A stretch of 50,300 nt of DNA from an uncultured Prevotella sp. Lineage in GTDB: Bacteria > Bacteroidota > Bacteroidia > Bacteroidales > Bacteroidaceae. Position 1 is the first letter of the stretch, and each line of letters begins with the position of its first letter. Positions 8,385 to 17,058 of the stretch are shown here, piece after piece. Under the pieces are notes generated by a model. It saw only the letters and a list, made by a program, of their open reading frames with translations. It did no database searches and was not told the origin of the DNA. Where the stretch lies: contig UQHJ01000009.1 of assembly GCA_900540885.1 (NCBI GenBank), forward strand, positions 1 through 50,300. Reading direction: 5' to 3'. Position numbers and translations under genes: made by a program.

Positions 8385-8592
8385 ACAATGTGGAAATGCT
8401 GGGTTAATGTGCAAATGCTGGGTTAATGTGCAAATGTGAGAATGTGCAAATGTGCAAATGGTCGCCTTTGTACGCGCGTTTATAAAAACATTAAATTAAT
8501 CTCACATTCTCACATTCTCACACATTTCCCAAGCATTTGCACATTTGCACATTCTCACATTTGCACATTTCCCAAGCATTTGCACATTTTTA
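8385..8592. repeat. Inverted-arm repeat, GTGCAAATG family, copy 1
   Basis: The left arm repeats TTAATGTGCAAATGC and TGTGAGAATGTGCAAATG. The right arm is the complement (CTCACATTCTCACAT and GCATTTGCACATT). The centre, GTCGCCTTTG ... GTTTATAA, is conserved in the two other copies at 44941-45135 and 45880-46080, though it is not part of the arms. This suggests one element dispersed three times rather than chance low complexity. Confidence 0.85.
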
Positions 8593-8609
8593 AAATATTA
8601 TTTTAAATC

Positions 8610-9038
8610 ATGACAATTAACGAAATACAAGACGAGATAGTAGAAGAATTTTGCGAGTTGGACGATTGGATGGATCGTTATCAATTGCTCATCGACTTAG
8701 GTGAAGAACAAGCACCGCTCGATGCGGCTGATAAGACAGATCAAAACTTAATTGATGGTTGTCAAAGTCGTGTGTGGATCGTTTGCGAAGAGCAAGGTGG
8801 CAAACTCCACTTCCGTGCTGAAAGCGATGCATTGATTGTGAAGGGTATCGTGTCATTGGTTATTCGCGTAGTGAACGACCAAACGCCTCAGGACATTCTT
8901 GACGCACAACTCTACTTTATCGACAAGATAGGACTCACTGAACACCTTTCGCCCACTCGTTCTAACGGCCTATTGGCCATGATTAAGCAAGTGCGCATGT
9001 ATGCCTTAGCTTTTAAAACGAAATTGGCTGAAGCTTAA
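8610..9038 (+). CDS. sufE: SufE-family cysteine desulfuration protein
   Basis: A 142-residue sulfur-transfer protein that accepts persulfide sulfur from a SufS-type cysteine desulfurase for Fe-S cluster assembly. It shows the family's opening LDDWMDRYQLLIDLGE and the active-site region NLIDGCQSRVW, where the Cys is the sulfur acceptor. Length is normal. No suf partner is next to it, and it is flanked on both sides by repeats, so it appears to be a single-gene unit. Confident on motif grounds. Confidence 0.93.
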   Translation: MTINEIQDEIVEEFCELDDWMDRYQLLIDLGEEQAPLDAADKTDQNLIDGCQSRVWIVCEEQGGKLHFRAESDALIVKGIVSLVIRVVNDQTPQDILDAQLYFIDKIGLTEHLSPTRSNGLLAMIKQVRMYALAFKTKLAEA

Positions 9039-9049
9039 TATTTAAGGCT

Positions 9050-9257
9050 CGGCCTAATTGGGGGGCGGGTCCTCACCTGGGGGCGACGCGTCCCCGCGTC
9101 GGCATTGCCAACTTGTGGCTCGATGCCCCAAGCTGGCAATACTTGAATTAGTGATATTCATGTATTTGTTAGTCAAGGCATCGAGCCTTGACTAACAAAT
9201 GCCGACGCGGGGACGCGTCGCCCCCAGGTGAGGACCCGCCCCCCAATTAGGCAGATA
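9050..9257. repeat. Composite palindromic repeat, double copy C
   Basis: It holds both hairpin modules seen at 4055-4252. The TTGCCAACTTG/CAAGCTGGCAA module comes first, then the TTTGTTAGTCAAGG module. Each is bordered by the GACGCGGGGACGCGTCGC block, and both outer ends carry the TAATTGGGGGGCGGGT motif or its complement. The right half (9150-9257) is nearly identical to copy A. It separates the convergent sufE and buk genes. Confidence 0.85.
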
Positions 9258-9260
9258 ATA

Positions 9261-10331
9261 TTACTCATACTCCTTAGCCACACACTCGCCACGTAATACG
9301 CTGAGGGCGTTGAGGGCAAGGGCTTCCATTTCGTCCTCCCCTGGGAAGAGGTGGACGGGAGCTATAAACTTCACTCTTGAAGCAATGCCTTGCGTGATAT
9401 ATTTAGAATGCGCCATGCCGCCTGTGATAAGAATGGCATCTACTTGTCCGCTAAATACGGCACCCTCGGCTGCGATGGCCTTGGCCGTGTGGAATATCAT
9501 GGCATCTATCAACAACTTGGCGTGGGCATCGCCAGCTTCGACTTGTTGCATGATTTGCAGAATGTCAGTCGTGCCTAAATGAGCCATTAGGCCTGCTTGG
9601 CCCGCTACGCGCTTCTTTAATTGGTCCTCCGTATAGCGACCACTGTAACAAAGGTGGATGAGGTCGGCAGCGGGCAACGTGCCTGCGCGTTCAGGCGAGA
9701 GAGGACCTTCGCCATCGAGGGCATTGTTTGCATCAACGGCACGCCCCTTCTGGTGGGCTGCGATTGAAATGCCTCCACCGAGGTGGCAGATGATGAGATT
9801 GAGGTCCTCGTACTGACTGCCTATCTCTGACGCATACCGACGAGCTATGGCGCGCTGGTTGAGGGCATGCCAGATGGCTAAGCGGGGCATGAGGGGCGAA
9901 CCGCTCACACGGGCTTCGGGCAGGAGTTCGTCGACGGTCACGGGGTCGGCTATGTAGGCTTTACAACCATTCTGTTGCTGCTTGGCCAGTTCGTAGGCAA
10001 TGATGCAACCCAAGTTGCAAGCGTGCTTGCGAAGAGCATAATACGTTTCGTACACCATCTTACGATTGACACGATATACGCCACCGGGTATAGGCTTAAT
10101 CAATCCACCGCGACCTATGATAGCATCAAACTCAAAGGGTATGTCGTTGGCCTTGAGCCAATCTATCACCAACTGCTGACGGAAGTCGTGTTGGTCGATT
10201 ATCTGTTCATACTGCATTAGCTCTTCGACCGTGTGGCGAATGGTGCTGACGCAGAGGGGTTGCTCGTTTATGTAGACGCCCACCTTCGTAGAGGTGGAAC
10301 CTGGATTGATTACTAATATACGGTGGAACAT
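9261..10331 (-). CDS. buk: Butyrate kinase
   Basis: An acetokinase-family enzyme that makes butyrate and ATP from butyryl phosphate and ADP. The 356-residue protein starts MFHRILVINPGSTSTKVG, the phosphate-1 motif of the ASKHA fold. Later motifs are VIGRGG-like IIGRGGLIKPI near residues 66-76 and CHLGGGISI. The start at 10331 is preferred because the upstream in-frame extension (29 residues, to 10418) is basic, unlike the family and lies in the gap after ptb. It follows ptb on the same strand, making a ptb-buk unit for butyrate formation, or for use of branched-chain acyl phosphates. Substrate range is not visible. Confidence 0.92.
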   Translation of the reverse strand: MFHRILVINPGSTSTKVGVYINEQPLCVSTIRHTVEELMQYEQIIDQHDFRQQLVIDWLKANDIPFEFDAIIGRGGLIKPIPGGVYRVNRKMVYETYYALRKHACNLGCIIAYELAKQQQNGCKAYIADPVTVDELLPEARVSGSPLMPRLAIWHALNQRAIARRYASEIGSQYEDLNLIICHLGGGISIAAHQKGRAVDANNALDGEGPLSPERAGTLPAADLIHLCYSGRYTEDQLKKRVAGQAGLMAHLGTTDILQIMQQVEAGDAHAKLLIDAMIFHTAKAIAAEGAVFSGQVDAILITGGMAHSKYITQGIASRVKFIAPVHLFPGEDEMEALALNALSVLRGECVAKEYE

Positions 10332-10439
10332 TTCTTTTTTGTTTCTGTTTTTTCCAGTTTTGAGGTGTATGACAACGTAAGTAATCCGAACTAATTTTGA
10401 ACACCTACTTAACCTCAAAACTAAGAACTCAAAACGATA

Positions 10440-11351
10440 CTAAATATTTATCGCTGCAAGCGCGATACTATTAAATTTAGCTTCGGCATCGTCGCCACGT
10501 GAGGGCAATACGACGGGGCGGAGCGTACCTTGCAACGAACCCGCTACTTTGGCTTGCGCAAATAGGGGGAGGGCTTTGTAAAGCAGATTGCCCGCTTCGA
10601 TGTCGGGCACGATAATGGCATCGGCTTGCCCTTCAAGGCAAGAGTTGATACCCTTGACACGGAGCGCTACAGGGTCGCAAGCAGTGCGGAGGTCGAGCGG
10701 ACCGTCAACGCGCAACGCGCCCCATTCTCCCTCGGCAGCACGTTGGCAAATCTCAGCATAGCCTAACGTATGCGGAAACTTAGGATTGACCGTTTCGGCA
10801 CAGTGAGTCAGGGCGATGCGTGGCTCTTCTATGCCAAAGGCATGGAGTAGGCGCGCCATATAGGCCACTTGGCTAAGGCGTTGCTCGTGAGTAGGATATG
10901 GTATGACGGCTGCATCGCTGAAGAAGAAGAGTTTATCGTAACGAGGCATTTCAGCCACAGCGATGTGAGTGAGCACATTGCCGTTGGGCAATAAGCCCCA
11001 CTCTTTATTCAAGACGGCGTGTAAGAGCGTTTCAGTATGCAACAGTCCTTTTACCAATACGTCGGCCTCGCCTTCGCGTACCATTTGCACGGCCTTTTGG
11101 GCGGCCTGGGTATCGTCTGCGGCTTCTACAAAGCATACATGACCTGTTGACTCTATTGCGAACTTAGTGGAGGAAGCAATTTGCGAACAATGTCCTACAA
11201 AGGTGGCCTCGGCAAAGCCATGTCGTACGGCCTTTGTCACAGCTTCACGTGTACTATCGTCCGAACCGCATACTACGGCCAACCGCACGCGCTGCGGCAA
11301 TTGTTGTAGGTGAGCCGTTAGCTCAGCAAAACTCTTTATTGCTTTCTCCAT
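10440..11351 (-). CDS. ptb: Phosphate butyryltransferase
   Basis: This enzyme converts butyryl-CoA and phosphate to butyryl phosphate, feeding butyrate kinase just downstream. The 303-residue protein belongs to the phosphate acetyl/butyryltransferase family. The pattern is typical: ADVLVKGLLHTETLLHAVLN near 95-115, then FFSDAAVIPYPT, NPKFPHT, and a C-terminal GQADAIIVPDIEAGNLLYK. It is the first gene of the pair; the gap to buk is 108 bases. Terminal butyrate genes of this type are known in some Bacteroidales but not universal. Confidence 0.93.
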   Translation of the reverse strand: MEKAIKSFAELTAHLQQLPQRVRLAVVCGSDDSTREAVTKAVRHGFAEATFVGHCSQIASSTKFAIESTGHVCFVEAADDTQAAQKAVQMVREGEADVLVKGLLHTETLLHAVLNKEWGLLPNGNVLTHIAVAEMPRYDKLFFFSDAAVIPYPTHEQRLSQVAYMARLLHAFGIEEPRIALTHCAETVNPKFPHTLGYAEICQRAAEGEWGALRVDGPLDLRTACDPVALRVKGINSCLEGQADAIIVPDIEAGNLLYKALPLFAQAKVAGSLQGTLRPVVLPSRGDDAEAKFNSIALAAINI

Positions 11352-11493
11352 ATTTGTATGATTTATTCACATTTTACTCAAACGCGTGCTAAGTTAGTAA
11401 ATGTGTCTTGATTATTGCACACTTTATAAGGTTTTATGCATTAATGGTGTACTTTTATAGGGTTCCGGAACAACAGAAGGTGCATTTTCGCAA

Positions 11494-11501
11494 TAATTTT
11501 G
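11494..11501 (+). promoter_or_regulatory. Candidate -7 box for the tRNA-Arg gene
   Basis: TAATTTTG matches TAnnTTTG and ends 21 bases before the tRNA. No convincing TTTG -33 element is seen at the right spacing, so the call rests on the -7 box and position. Confidence 0.5.
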
Positions 11502-11522
11502 TACATTTGCCTTTCAAAACGA

Positions 11523-11594
11523 GCCCTTGTAGTTCAATGGATAGAACACCGCTCTCCTAAAGCAGTGATCTGAGTTCGATTCTCAGCGGGGGTA
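11523..11594 (+). tRNA. tRNA-Arg, anticodon CCU
   Basis: The sequence folds as a cloverleaf: acceptor GCCCTTG with CGGGGGT (several G-U pairs), D arm GTTC/GAAC, anticodon loop CTCCTAA giving anticodon CCT for AGG codons, and T arm CTGAG-TTCGATT-CTCAG. The discriminator is A, and CCA is not encoded. The anticodon stem CCGCT/AGCAG has one C-A mismatch, and the acceptor relies on wobble pairs, so the molecule is a little irregular. It stands alone between ptb and mutS. Confidence 0.87.
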
Positions 11595-11640
11595 CAATCA
11601 TAAACGTTAACGAAACGATTAACGAAAAGATTAATGAAGA

Positions 11641-11743
11641 ATTAACGACAAATTAATGACATTAATGTTCAAGAACGCATAACGATACAATTACGTGCTT
11701 CGTGTTTTTTATGAACATTGATTACCATTAATTTGTCGTTAAT
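11641..11743. repeat. Imperfect inverted repeat, ATTAATGTTC family
   Basis: The left arm (11641-11671, starting ATTAACGACAAATTAATG) pairs with the right arm (11712-11743) with a few mismatches. The words match those of the 58-base-arm hairpin at 48714-48871, including the TTCGTG/TTCGCG loop-side element. It lies between the tRNA and mutS. Confidence 0.75.
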
Positions 11744-11917
11744 TTTTCATTAGTAACTTATAAAAATGACTTCAGCAGTTTTTATTTTCAAACACGGATT
11801 ACCAAGAATTATTGAATGAAAATCTCTCATGGAATAATTCGTGTTTAAAAGAAAAGTTTGAGTCTGTGTTACAGATTTTTGTTAACCGTTTTTATTCATG
11901 TTCATACTTCTTGTTAC

Positions 11918-14533
11918 ATGGCTTCAACCGATAACCTTACGCCCATGATGAAGCAGTTCTATGACCTCAAGGCCAAAAACCCTGATGCTATATTGCTGTT
12001 TCGCTGTGGCGACTTTTACGAGACTTACGCTAAAGATGCCGTCACCGCCTCACAGGTGTTGGGCATTACCCTCACACGTCGTAATAACAAGGGACAAAAT
12101 CCGGCCACCGAAATGGCAGGGTTTCCTCATCACGCACTCGACACTTATTTGCCCCGACTTATCAGGGCAGGCTATCGCGTGGCCATTTGCGACCAATTGG
12201 AGGACCCTAAGTTAGCTAAGAAACTCGTTAAGCGCGGCATTACCGAATTGGTAACGCCAGGCGTAGCCATGACCGACAACGTGCTCAACGCACGCGAAAA
12301 TAACTTTTTGGCGGCCATTCACTTTGGCGTAAAGGCTGTAGGACTCTCGTTTCTCGACATCTCTACAGGCGAGTTTTTGGTAGCTGAGGGCACAACCGAA
12401 TACATTGACAAGCTCTTGGCTGGCTTTGCGCCCAAAGAGGTGTTGGTGCAGCATGGATTGAAAGGGCGTTACGAGGGCTTGTATGGTTCAAAAAACTTTA
12501 TTTTTGAACTTGATGACTGGGCCTTTACGCCTCAGACGGCACTGGATAGACTGACGCGCCACTTTCAGGTGCGCAATCTCAAGGGCTTTGGCGTAGAACA
12601 TTTGAAAGACGGCGTTGTGGCAGCAGGCGCGATTATGTGTTACCTCGAAATGACGCAACACACACAGACAGGCCACATCACTTCGCTTCGCCGCATTGAA
12701 GAGGACGCTTACGTGCGCCTTGACAACTTTACGATGCGCAACCTCGAATTGGTGCAGCCTATGGCCGAAGGAGGCACTTCGCTGCTAAAGGTGATTGACC
12801 ACACGCTTACGCCAATGGGCGCACGCGCTATGCACCGTTGGGTGATCTTCCCCTTGCGTTCGGTGAAGCAAATTACGGAACGACAAGACGGAGTGGAACA
12901 CTTCTTTAAACACCCCGACTTTCGCGAACTATGCGAAATGGAGTTGCCGAAGATTGGCGATATGGAACGCATCGTGAGCCGCGTGGCGGTGATGCGTGTC
13001 AATCCTCGCGAACTCCAACAACTGCGTGCAGCGCTTGAGAGTACAGCGCTGCTCAAGTATGCCTGTGCGCACGCTGACTGCGAGGCGCTCTTACAGGTGA
13101 GTCAACAACTTGATGCGCTTACGGCCTTGCGCGACCGCATTAAGCAAACGCTCTGTCCTGACCCACCGATATTGGTGAATAAGGGCGGTGTGATAGCCGA
13201 CGGTGTGAACGAAGAATTGGACGAACTGCGCCACATCTCGACTTCAAGCAAGGATTATCTGATGAAGATACAGCAGCGCGAGAGTGACGCTACGGGCATT
13301 CCAAGTCTCAAGATTGGCTTTAACAACGTGTTTGGCTACTACATCGAGGTGCGCAATGCGTATAAGGACAAGGTGCCTGAGACGTGGATTAGAAAGCAGA
13401 CGCTTGCTCAGGCTGAACGCTACATCACGCAAGAGCTGAAGGAGTATGAAGACAAGATATTGGGCGCGGAGGACCGCATTCTTGAACTTGAAGCGCGCCT
13501 CTTTGCCGAATTGGTGAGCGATGTTGCAACATTCGTTACTCCCTTGCAGCGCGACGCAGTAGCGCTGAGCCACCTTGACTGCTTACAAAGCCTTGCTGCC
13601 GTGGCGCGTGCCAATCATTATGTGCGTCCTGTAGTAGACGATGGCTTGGTGCTTGACATTCACGAAGGCCGTCACCCCGTTATCGAGACGTTGATGCCTC
13701 CTGGCGAGGAGTATGTGTCAAACAATGTTGAGTTGGACACGAAGGAACAACAGATCATCATCGTGACGGGTCCTAACATGGCGGGTAAGAGTGCCTTGCT
13801 GCGTCAGACGGCACTCATCACGTTAATGGCACAGATGGGGTCGTTCGTACCTGCCGAATCGGCTCATATTGGACTGGTGGACAAGATCTTTACACGTGTG
13901 GGGGCAAGTGACAACATTTCAGTGGGCGAGAGTACCTTTATGGTCGAGATGAGTGAAGCGGCGAATATTATGAACAACCTTACGGAGCGTTCGTTGGTAC
14001 TTTTTGATGAATTGGGACGCGGCACGTCCACCTACGACGGCATCTCTATCGCTTGGGCCATTGTGGAGTACATTCACGAGAATCCGAAAGCGCATGCACG
14101 CACGCTCTTTGCCACGCACTATCATGAGCTGAACGAAATGGAGAAGCTCTTTACGCGCATTAAGAATTGGAATGTATCGGTGCGCGAAGTGGACGGCCGT
14201 GTCGTATTCTTGCGCAAACTTCAGCGCGGCGGTTCGGAACACTCCTTTGGTATTCATGTAGCGCGCTTGGCGGGTATGCCTCAGACGATTGTTCATCGTG
14301 CCGAACAAATCCTCGCCGACCTCGAAAAGGCGGGTGCTCAAGCGGGTACGAGTGTGCCACGCGCTGAGAGCAACACGAAGCACGAAGAGGGCATGCAGCT
14401 CAGTTTCTTCCAACTTGACGACCCCGTATTGAGTCAGATACGCGATGAACTGCTCCACCTCGATGTCAACAACCTCACTCCCCTCGAGGCGCTTAATAAA
14501 CTCAATGACATTAAACGAATATTGAAGGGGTAA
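11918..14533 (+). CDS. mutS: DNA mismatch repair ATPase MutS
   Basis: MutS binds base mismatches and small loops and starts repair with MutL. The 871-residue protein has the mismatch-reading Phe-x-Glu motif in GDFYETY (F33, E35). The core/lever region follows, then the ABC-type ATPase: Walker A TGPNMAGKS at 617-625, and LFDELGRGTSTYDG with the Walker B and signature residues. The ATG at 11918 (MASTDNLTPMMKQFYD) is chosen because the 20 residues before it are hydrophobic and unlike any MutS start. It is followed by a very strong palindrome at 14554-14611. Complete and typical. Confidence 0.96.
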   Translation: MASTDNLTPMMKQFYDLKAKNPDAILLFRCGDFYETYAKDAVTASQVLGITLTRRNNKGQNPATEMAGFPHHALDTYLPRLIRAGYRVAICDQLEDPKLAKKLVKRGITELVTPGVAMTDNVLNARENNFLAAIHFGVKAVGLSFLDISTGEFLVAEGTTEYIDKLLAGFAPKEVLVQHGLKGRYEGLYGSKNFIFELDDWAFTPQTALDRLTRHFQVRNLKGFGVEHLKDGVVAAGAIMCYLEMTQHTQTGHITSLRRIEEDAYVRLDNFTMRNLELVQPMAEGGTSLLKVIDHTLTPMGARAMHRWVIFPLRSVKQITERQDGVEHFFKHPDFRELCEMELPKIGDMERIVSRVAVMRVNPRELQQLRAALESTALLKYACAHADCEALLQVSQQLDALTALRDRIKQTLCPDPPILVNKGGVIADGVNEELDELRHISTSSKDYLMKIQQRESDATGIPSLKIGFNNVFGYYIEVRNAYKDKVPETWIRKQTLAQAERYITQELKEYEDKILGAEDRILELEARLFAELVSDVATFVTPLQRDAVALSHLDCLQSLAAVARANHYVRPVVDDGLVLDIHEGRHPVIETLMPPGEEYVSNNVELDTKEQQIIIVTGPNMAGKSALLRQTALITLMAQMGSFVPAESAHIGLVDKIFTRVGASDNISVGESTFMVEMSEAANIMNNLTERSLVLFDELGRGTSTYDGISIAWAIVEYIHENPKAHARTLFATHYHELNEMEKLFTRIKNWNVSVREVDGRVVFLRKLQRGGSEHSFGIHVARLAGMPQTIVHRAEQILADLEKAGAQAGTSVPRAESNTKHEEGMQLSFFQLDDPVLSQIRDELLHLDVNNLTPLEALNKLNDIKRILKG

Positions 14534-14553
14534 AGGCAAACTAAAGGCAAACT

Positions 14554-14611
14554 AAAGTCTCTCCCCCTAACCCTCTCCCTGATCAGGGAGAGGGTTAGGG
14601 GGAGAGACTTT
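14554..14611. terminator. Perfect 58-base palindrome after mutS
   Basis: The two halves are exactly complementary around GATC at 14581-14584. The arm reads AAAGTCTCTCCCCCTAACCC and on to CCCT. It begins 21 bases after the mutS stop and continues into TTTTCATTTT, so it can act as an intrinsic terminator. The arm words (CTCTCCCCCTAACCCTC) are also typical of dispersed bacterial palindromic repeats, so it may be a repeat used as a terminator. Confidence 0.8.
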
Positions 14612-15207
14612 TCATTTTGGTGTAAAAAATGGGTCTATGTTATGTATGTGTTCTCACGCTTATCCCAACTTTCACACCCCTAAAAAACTTTCAATTTTTT
14701 ATCGCACAAATTTGTCACCTATTGCAAAAGAAGCAATAATAGCCTATTTAATATTGCCTTAAGCCACTTACAAGCCCCCCGATGCAAAATGTAGGACACA
14801 AACGTTAATATAAAAAGGCGTAACCTTGCGCCATGCACGTGAATGTACAACTCAGAAATAATCCCCAAACTGGCGATAGGGTTCCTTATTACAGATTAAA
14901 GGAGTCACTATCGTGATGTGCGTGGAAATGTACATATACCTTGTGCACTTCCGTGTTAATATTTGTATAAAATGGGGGGTGTTTCTTAAATATCTATATT
15001 TGCATAAATTTAATTGAACTTACATCGCGTGCAAATAATCTATGGTTTTAGTGCCATCTTTGCGCCCTGACAGTCATTTCGCAGAATTACTGTAGATGTT
15101 TTAACAAGTTGAGAAATATCGGAGCTGGAACAGAGTTACCAACCCGCAAAAGGTTAACACTCTACACTAATGCGCCGCCACACTAAATATGAAATAACTT
15201 TTGCTAC
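14612..15207. other. 600-base gene-free leader of the motor operon
   Basis: No ORF. Possible -7 boxes are TAACCTTG near 14822, TATATTTG at 14995-15002 and CATCTTTG near 15055, none with a good -33 partner. An inverted pair GCGATAGG/CTATCG (around 14872-14910) brackets about 30 bases and could be a small structured leader. The last 100 bases are rich in A and contain AAAAGGTTAACACTC shortly before the first gene. The promoter of the operon at 15208 most likely lies here, but I cannot choose between the candidates. Confidence 0.4.
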
Positions 15208-16446
15208 ATGTTTCTGAATAAACTAACAACTTATACGAGTCTAATATCCCTTCTACTCACCCTAAATTCATGTTCGTTCTTCAAAAGAGACTTTTGCAAA
15301 GACGAAGCTGTGGAACAACCCGACAAATCATGCCCTAATGTTTCGCTAAACGCATACATAGAAAACTCTGGAAGCATTGATGGTTATGTTAGTAGTGGAA
15401 CTTCATTCAAGACTGGCATTTACACACTACTCACCAATGAGCATGTAAAAACGCTCAAACTAAGTTATGTGAATGACAGTATATACAGGCAATCCTGCGA
15501 TGCCCGCAACTTTATATTAAATCTTACGCCGTCAACATTTAAGCAACAAGGTGGCAACAGAGCTTTCTCCGACATCTCAGAAGTGATTGAGCGCGTGCTG
15601 GGAGACAGTCCGAGAGAAGTTGCATTACTGGCATCTGATTTTATCTTTTCACCGCCAGCCGATGCGCAGAGTGTGAAGGAATACCTTAGTATGCAGCAGC
15701 AAGACATTAGCAACACCATGGGTGGCAGGTTCAAACAAGACAGTCACTTTTGTGTAGTAATATTACAAGGCATTTCGGACTATGCTGGTTACTACTGGAA
15801 TGTGAGCAACACCAAATCGACCTATCATGGCAAACGCCCTTATTATGTGATGCTGGCAGGCAATCGCTCAGCCATAGCGCTGTTGTTACACTCAGCTATG
15901 AAGGGCGATACACATTTTATAAATTCATTTACAGAGGCTGGGCTGTCGCCCGTGAGGTACGAAGTTGTGAAAAACACAAGTGCCAAGTATGGCACCTTCA
16001 AGCTGTGCAAGAAAAGCAAGAATGGCCTAAGACACCACCTGAAAGACTGCCATGCAAACAAGCGCAGCGGCAACTTTACATTTAAGGTATACGTAGATTA
16101 TTCGTGTCTGCCATTGACCGACCAATATTTATGTGACGCCAGCAATTATACCACCAGCACAAGTAGCTACAAGGTTACAAGCGTAGCGCCATTGAATGCC
16201 TCAGCAGATGGCTACACACACTGCATCACACTGACAGCGAACGACAGCAAACACCTGTGCACCTCATCATGCGATATTTTGTTGAAAAAGTCGTTTCCGG
16301 CATGGATCGAGCAGTGTAATGACGCTGAGGGCACAGCACCATTAGCGGGAAAAACGTTCGGACTGTTGCCATTGATGCAAGGTGTGCAAAAAGCCTTTTC
16401 AAGCACTGATGCGTGCTATTCCCGAATGAGGCTCTGCATTGAATAA
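15208..16446 (+). CDS. Lipoprotein with degenerate von Willebrand A-like motif
   Basis: A 412-residue protein, first gene of the tubulin/actin/stator operon. A signal with LTLNSC places the lipidated cysteine at C22, so it should sit in the outer or inner membrane facing the periplasm. AYIENSGSIDGYV follows at 49-61. The ENSGS core at 52-56 corresponds in place and context to the DxSxS metal site of a von Willebrand A domain, with Glu for Asp. REVALLASDFIFSP near 143-156 fits the next strand and SD motif of that fold. Many cysteines follow in the C-terminal half. The VWA call is a fold-level inference from two motifs; the exact family is not recognised. It could be the cell-envelope sensor or ligand-binding part of the machine. 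Confidence 0.6.
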   Translation: MFLNKLTTYTSLISLLLTLNSCSFFKRDFCKDEAVEQPDKSCPNVSLNAYIENSGSIDGYVSSGTSFKTGIYTLLTNEHVKTLKLSYVNDSIYRQSCDARNFILNLTPSTFKQQGGNRAFSDISEVIERVLGDSPREVALLASDFIFSPPADAQSVKEYLSMQQQDISNTMGGRFKQDSHFCVVILQGISDYAGYYWNVSNTKSTYHGKRPYYVMLAGNRSAIALLLHSAMKGDTHFINSFTEAGLSPVRYEVVKNTSAKYGTFKLCKKSKNGLRHHLKDCHANKRSGNFTFKVYVDYSCLPLTDQYLCDASNYTTSTSSYKVTSVAPLNASADGYTHCITLTANDSKHLCTSSCDILLKKSFPAWIEQCNDAEGTAPLAGKTFGLLPLMQGVQKAFSSTDACYSRMRLCIE

Positions 16447-16465
16447 ACCTTTTGAACGCTTACTT

Positions 16466-16560
16466 TAGGGTGATTCTAAAAATTCTGTTTTTAGAGTCCT
16501 GCTATTCTGAAATGTGGTTTGCACGCTATCCCTATTTCAGAATTATTAAAACCGCCCTTA
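16466..16560. repeat. MITE-like element with terminal inverted repeats, short copy
   Basis: The left end TAGGGTGATTCTAAAAATT and the right end (complement reading TAAGGGCGGTTTTAATAATT) form 23-base terminal inverted repeats. An inner pair ATTCTGAAAT/ATTTCAGAAT makes a second stem. The same ends occur on a 188-base element at 38457-38644. It lies between the first two genes of the operon and may act as an attenuator or weak terminator there. Confidence 0.8.
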
Positions 16561-16579
16561 ACACAAACACATTTATATC

Positions 16580-16990
16580 ATGAACGATTTCTTTTCGACT
16601 ATTTACGGTTATGTAAGCTGTTATGGAGATTCCTGGGACAGCTACCTGTACGACTGCAACGGCTATACTATGCTGGGCTGCACTACTATTGGCATCACGT
16701 TGTTCATAGCACTGTTATTTTATTTTTTGCCCACAGTGAGGTGTAGCGGCCGCAAATGGTGGTTGATATTTGTCGGCATCAACTTTGTAGTTGTAGCATT
16801 GACCACAGTTGCCGAATGCTGCACACTGTTTAACGAAGCTGGCAGCGACGAAGTAAGCGACTGCAGCTATGCCGACCTGTTTGGCACAGGAGTGTCCAGC
16901 GGCCTCATCAGCTTATCGCTGTTCGTGCTCTGCTCATTTGTTTTGTGCTTTTTCAGCACACACAATTACAAAGTTCCATTTAAGATGTGA
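16580..16990 (+). CDS. Small membrane protein, unknown family
   Basis: A 136-residue protein with three likely membrane helices (about 34-51, 59-79 and 105-128) and a cysteine-rich first external segment. No family is recognised. It follows the lipoprotein after the MITE-like element and precedes the tubulin-like gene by 68 bases, on the same strand. It may be a membrane anchor for the cytoskeletal proteins encoded next. The gene is supported by length, helix pattern and operon position. Confidence 0.7.
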   Translation: MNDFFSTIYGYVSCYGDSWDSYLYDCNGYTMLGCTTIGITLFIALLFYFLPTVRCSGRKWWLIFVGINFVVVALTTVAECCTLFNEAGSDEVSDCSYADLFGTGVSSGLISLSLFVLCSFVLCFFSTHNYKVPFKM

Positions 16991-17058
16991 TGACAGCCAA
17001 AGTTGCGGCTCATTCAACAAATGATATTCTATTTTGAACACCTACTTACATTAGTATC

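Noticed and set aside
13919..14539. 206-codon open frame on the minus strand
   Set aside because: Antisense to the MutS ATPase domain, which has all expected motifs.
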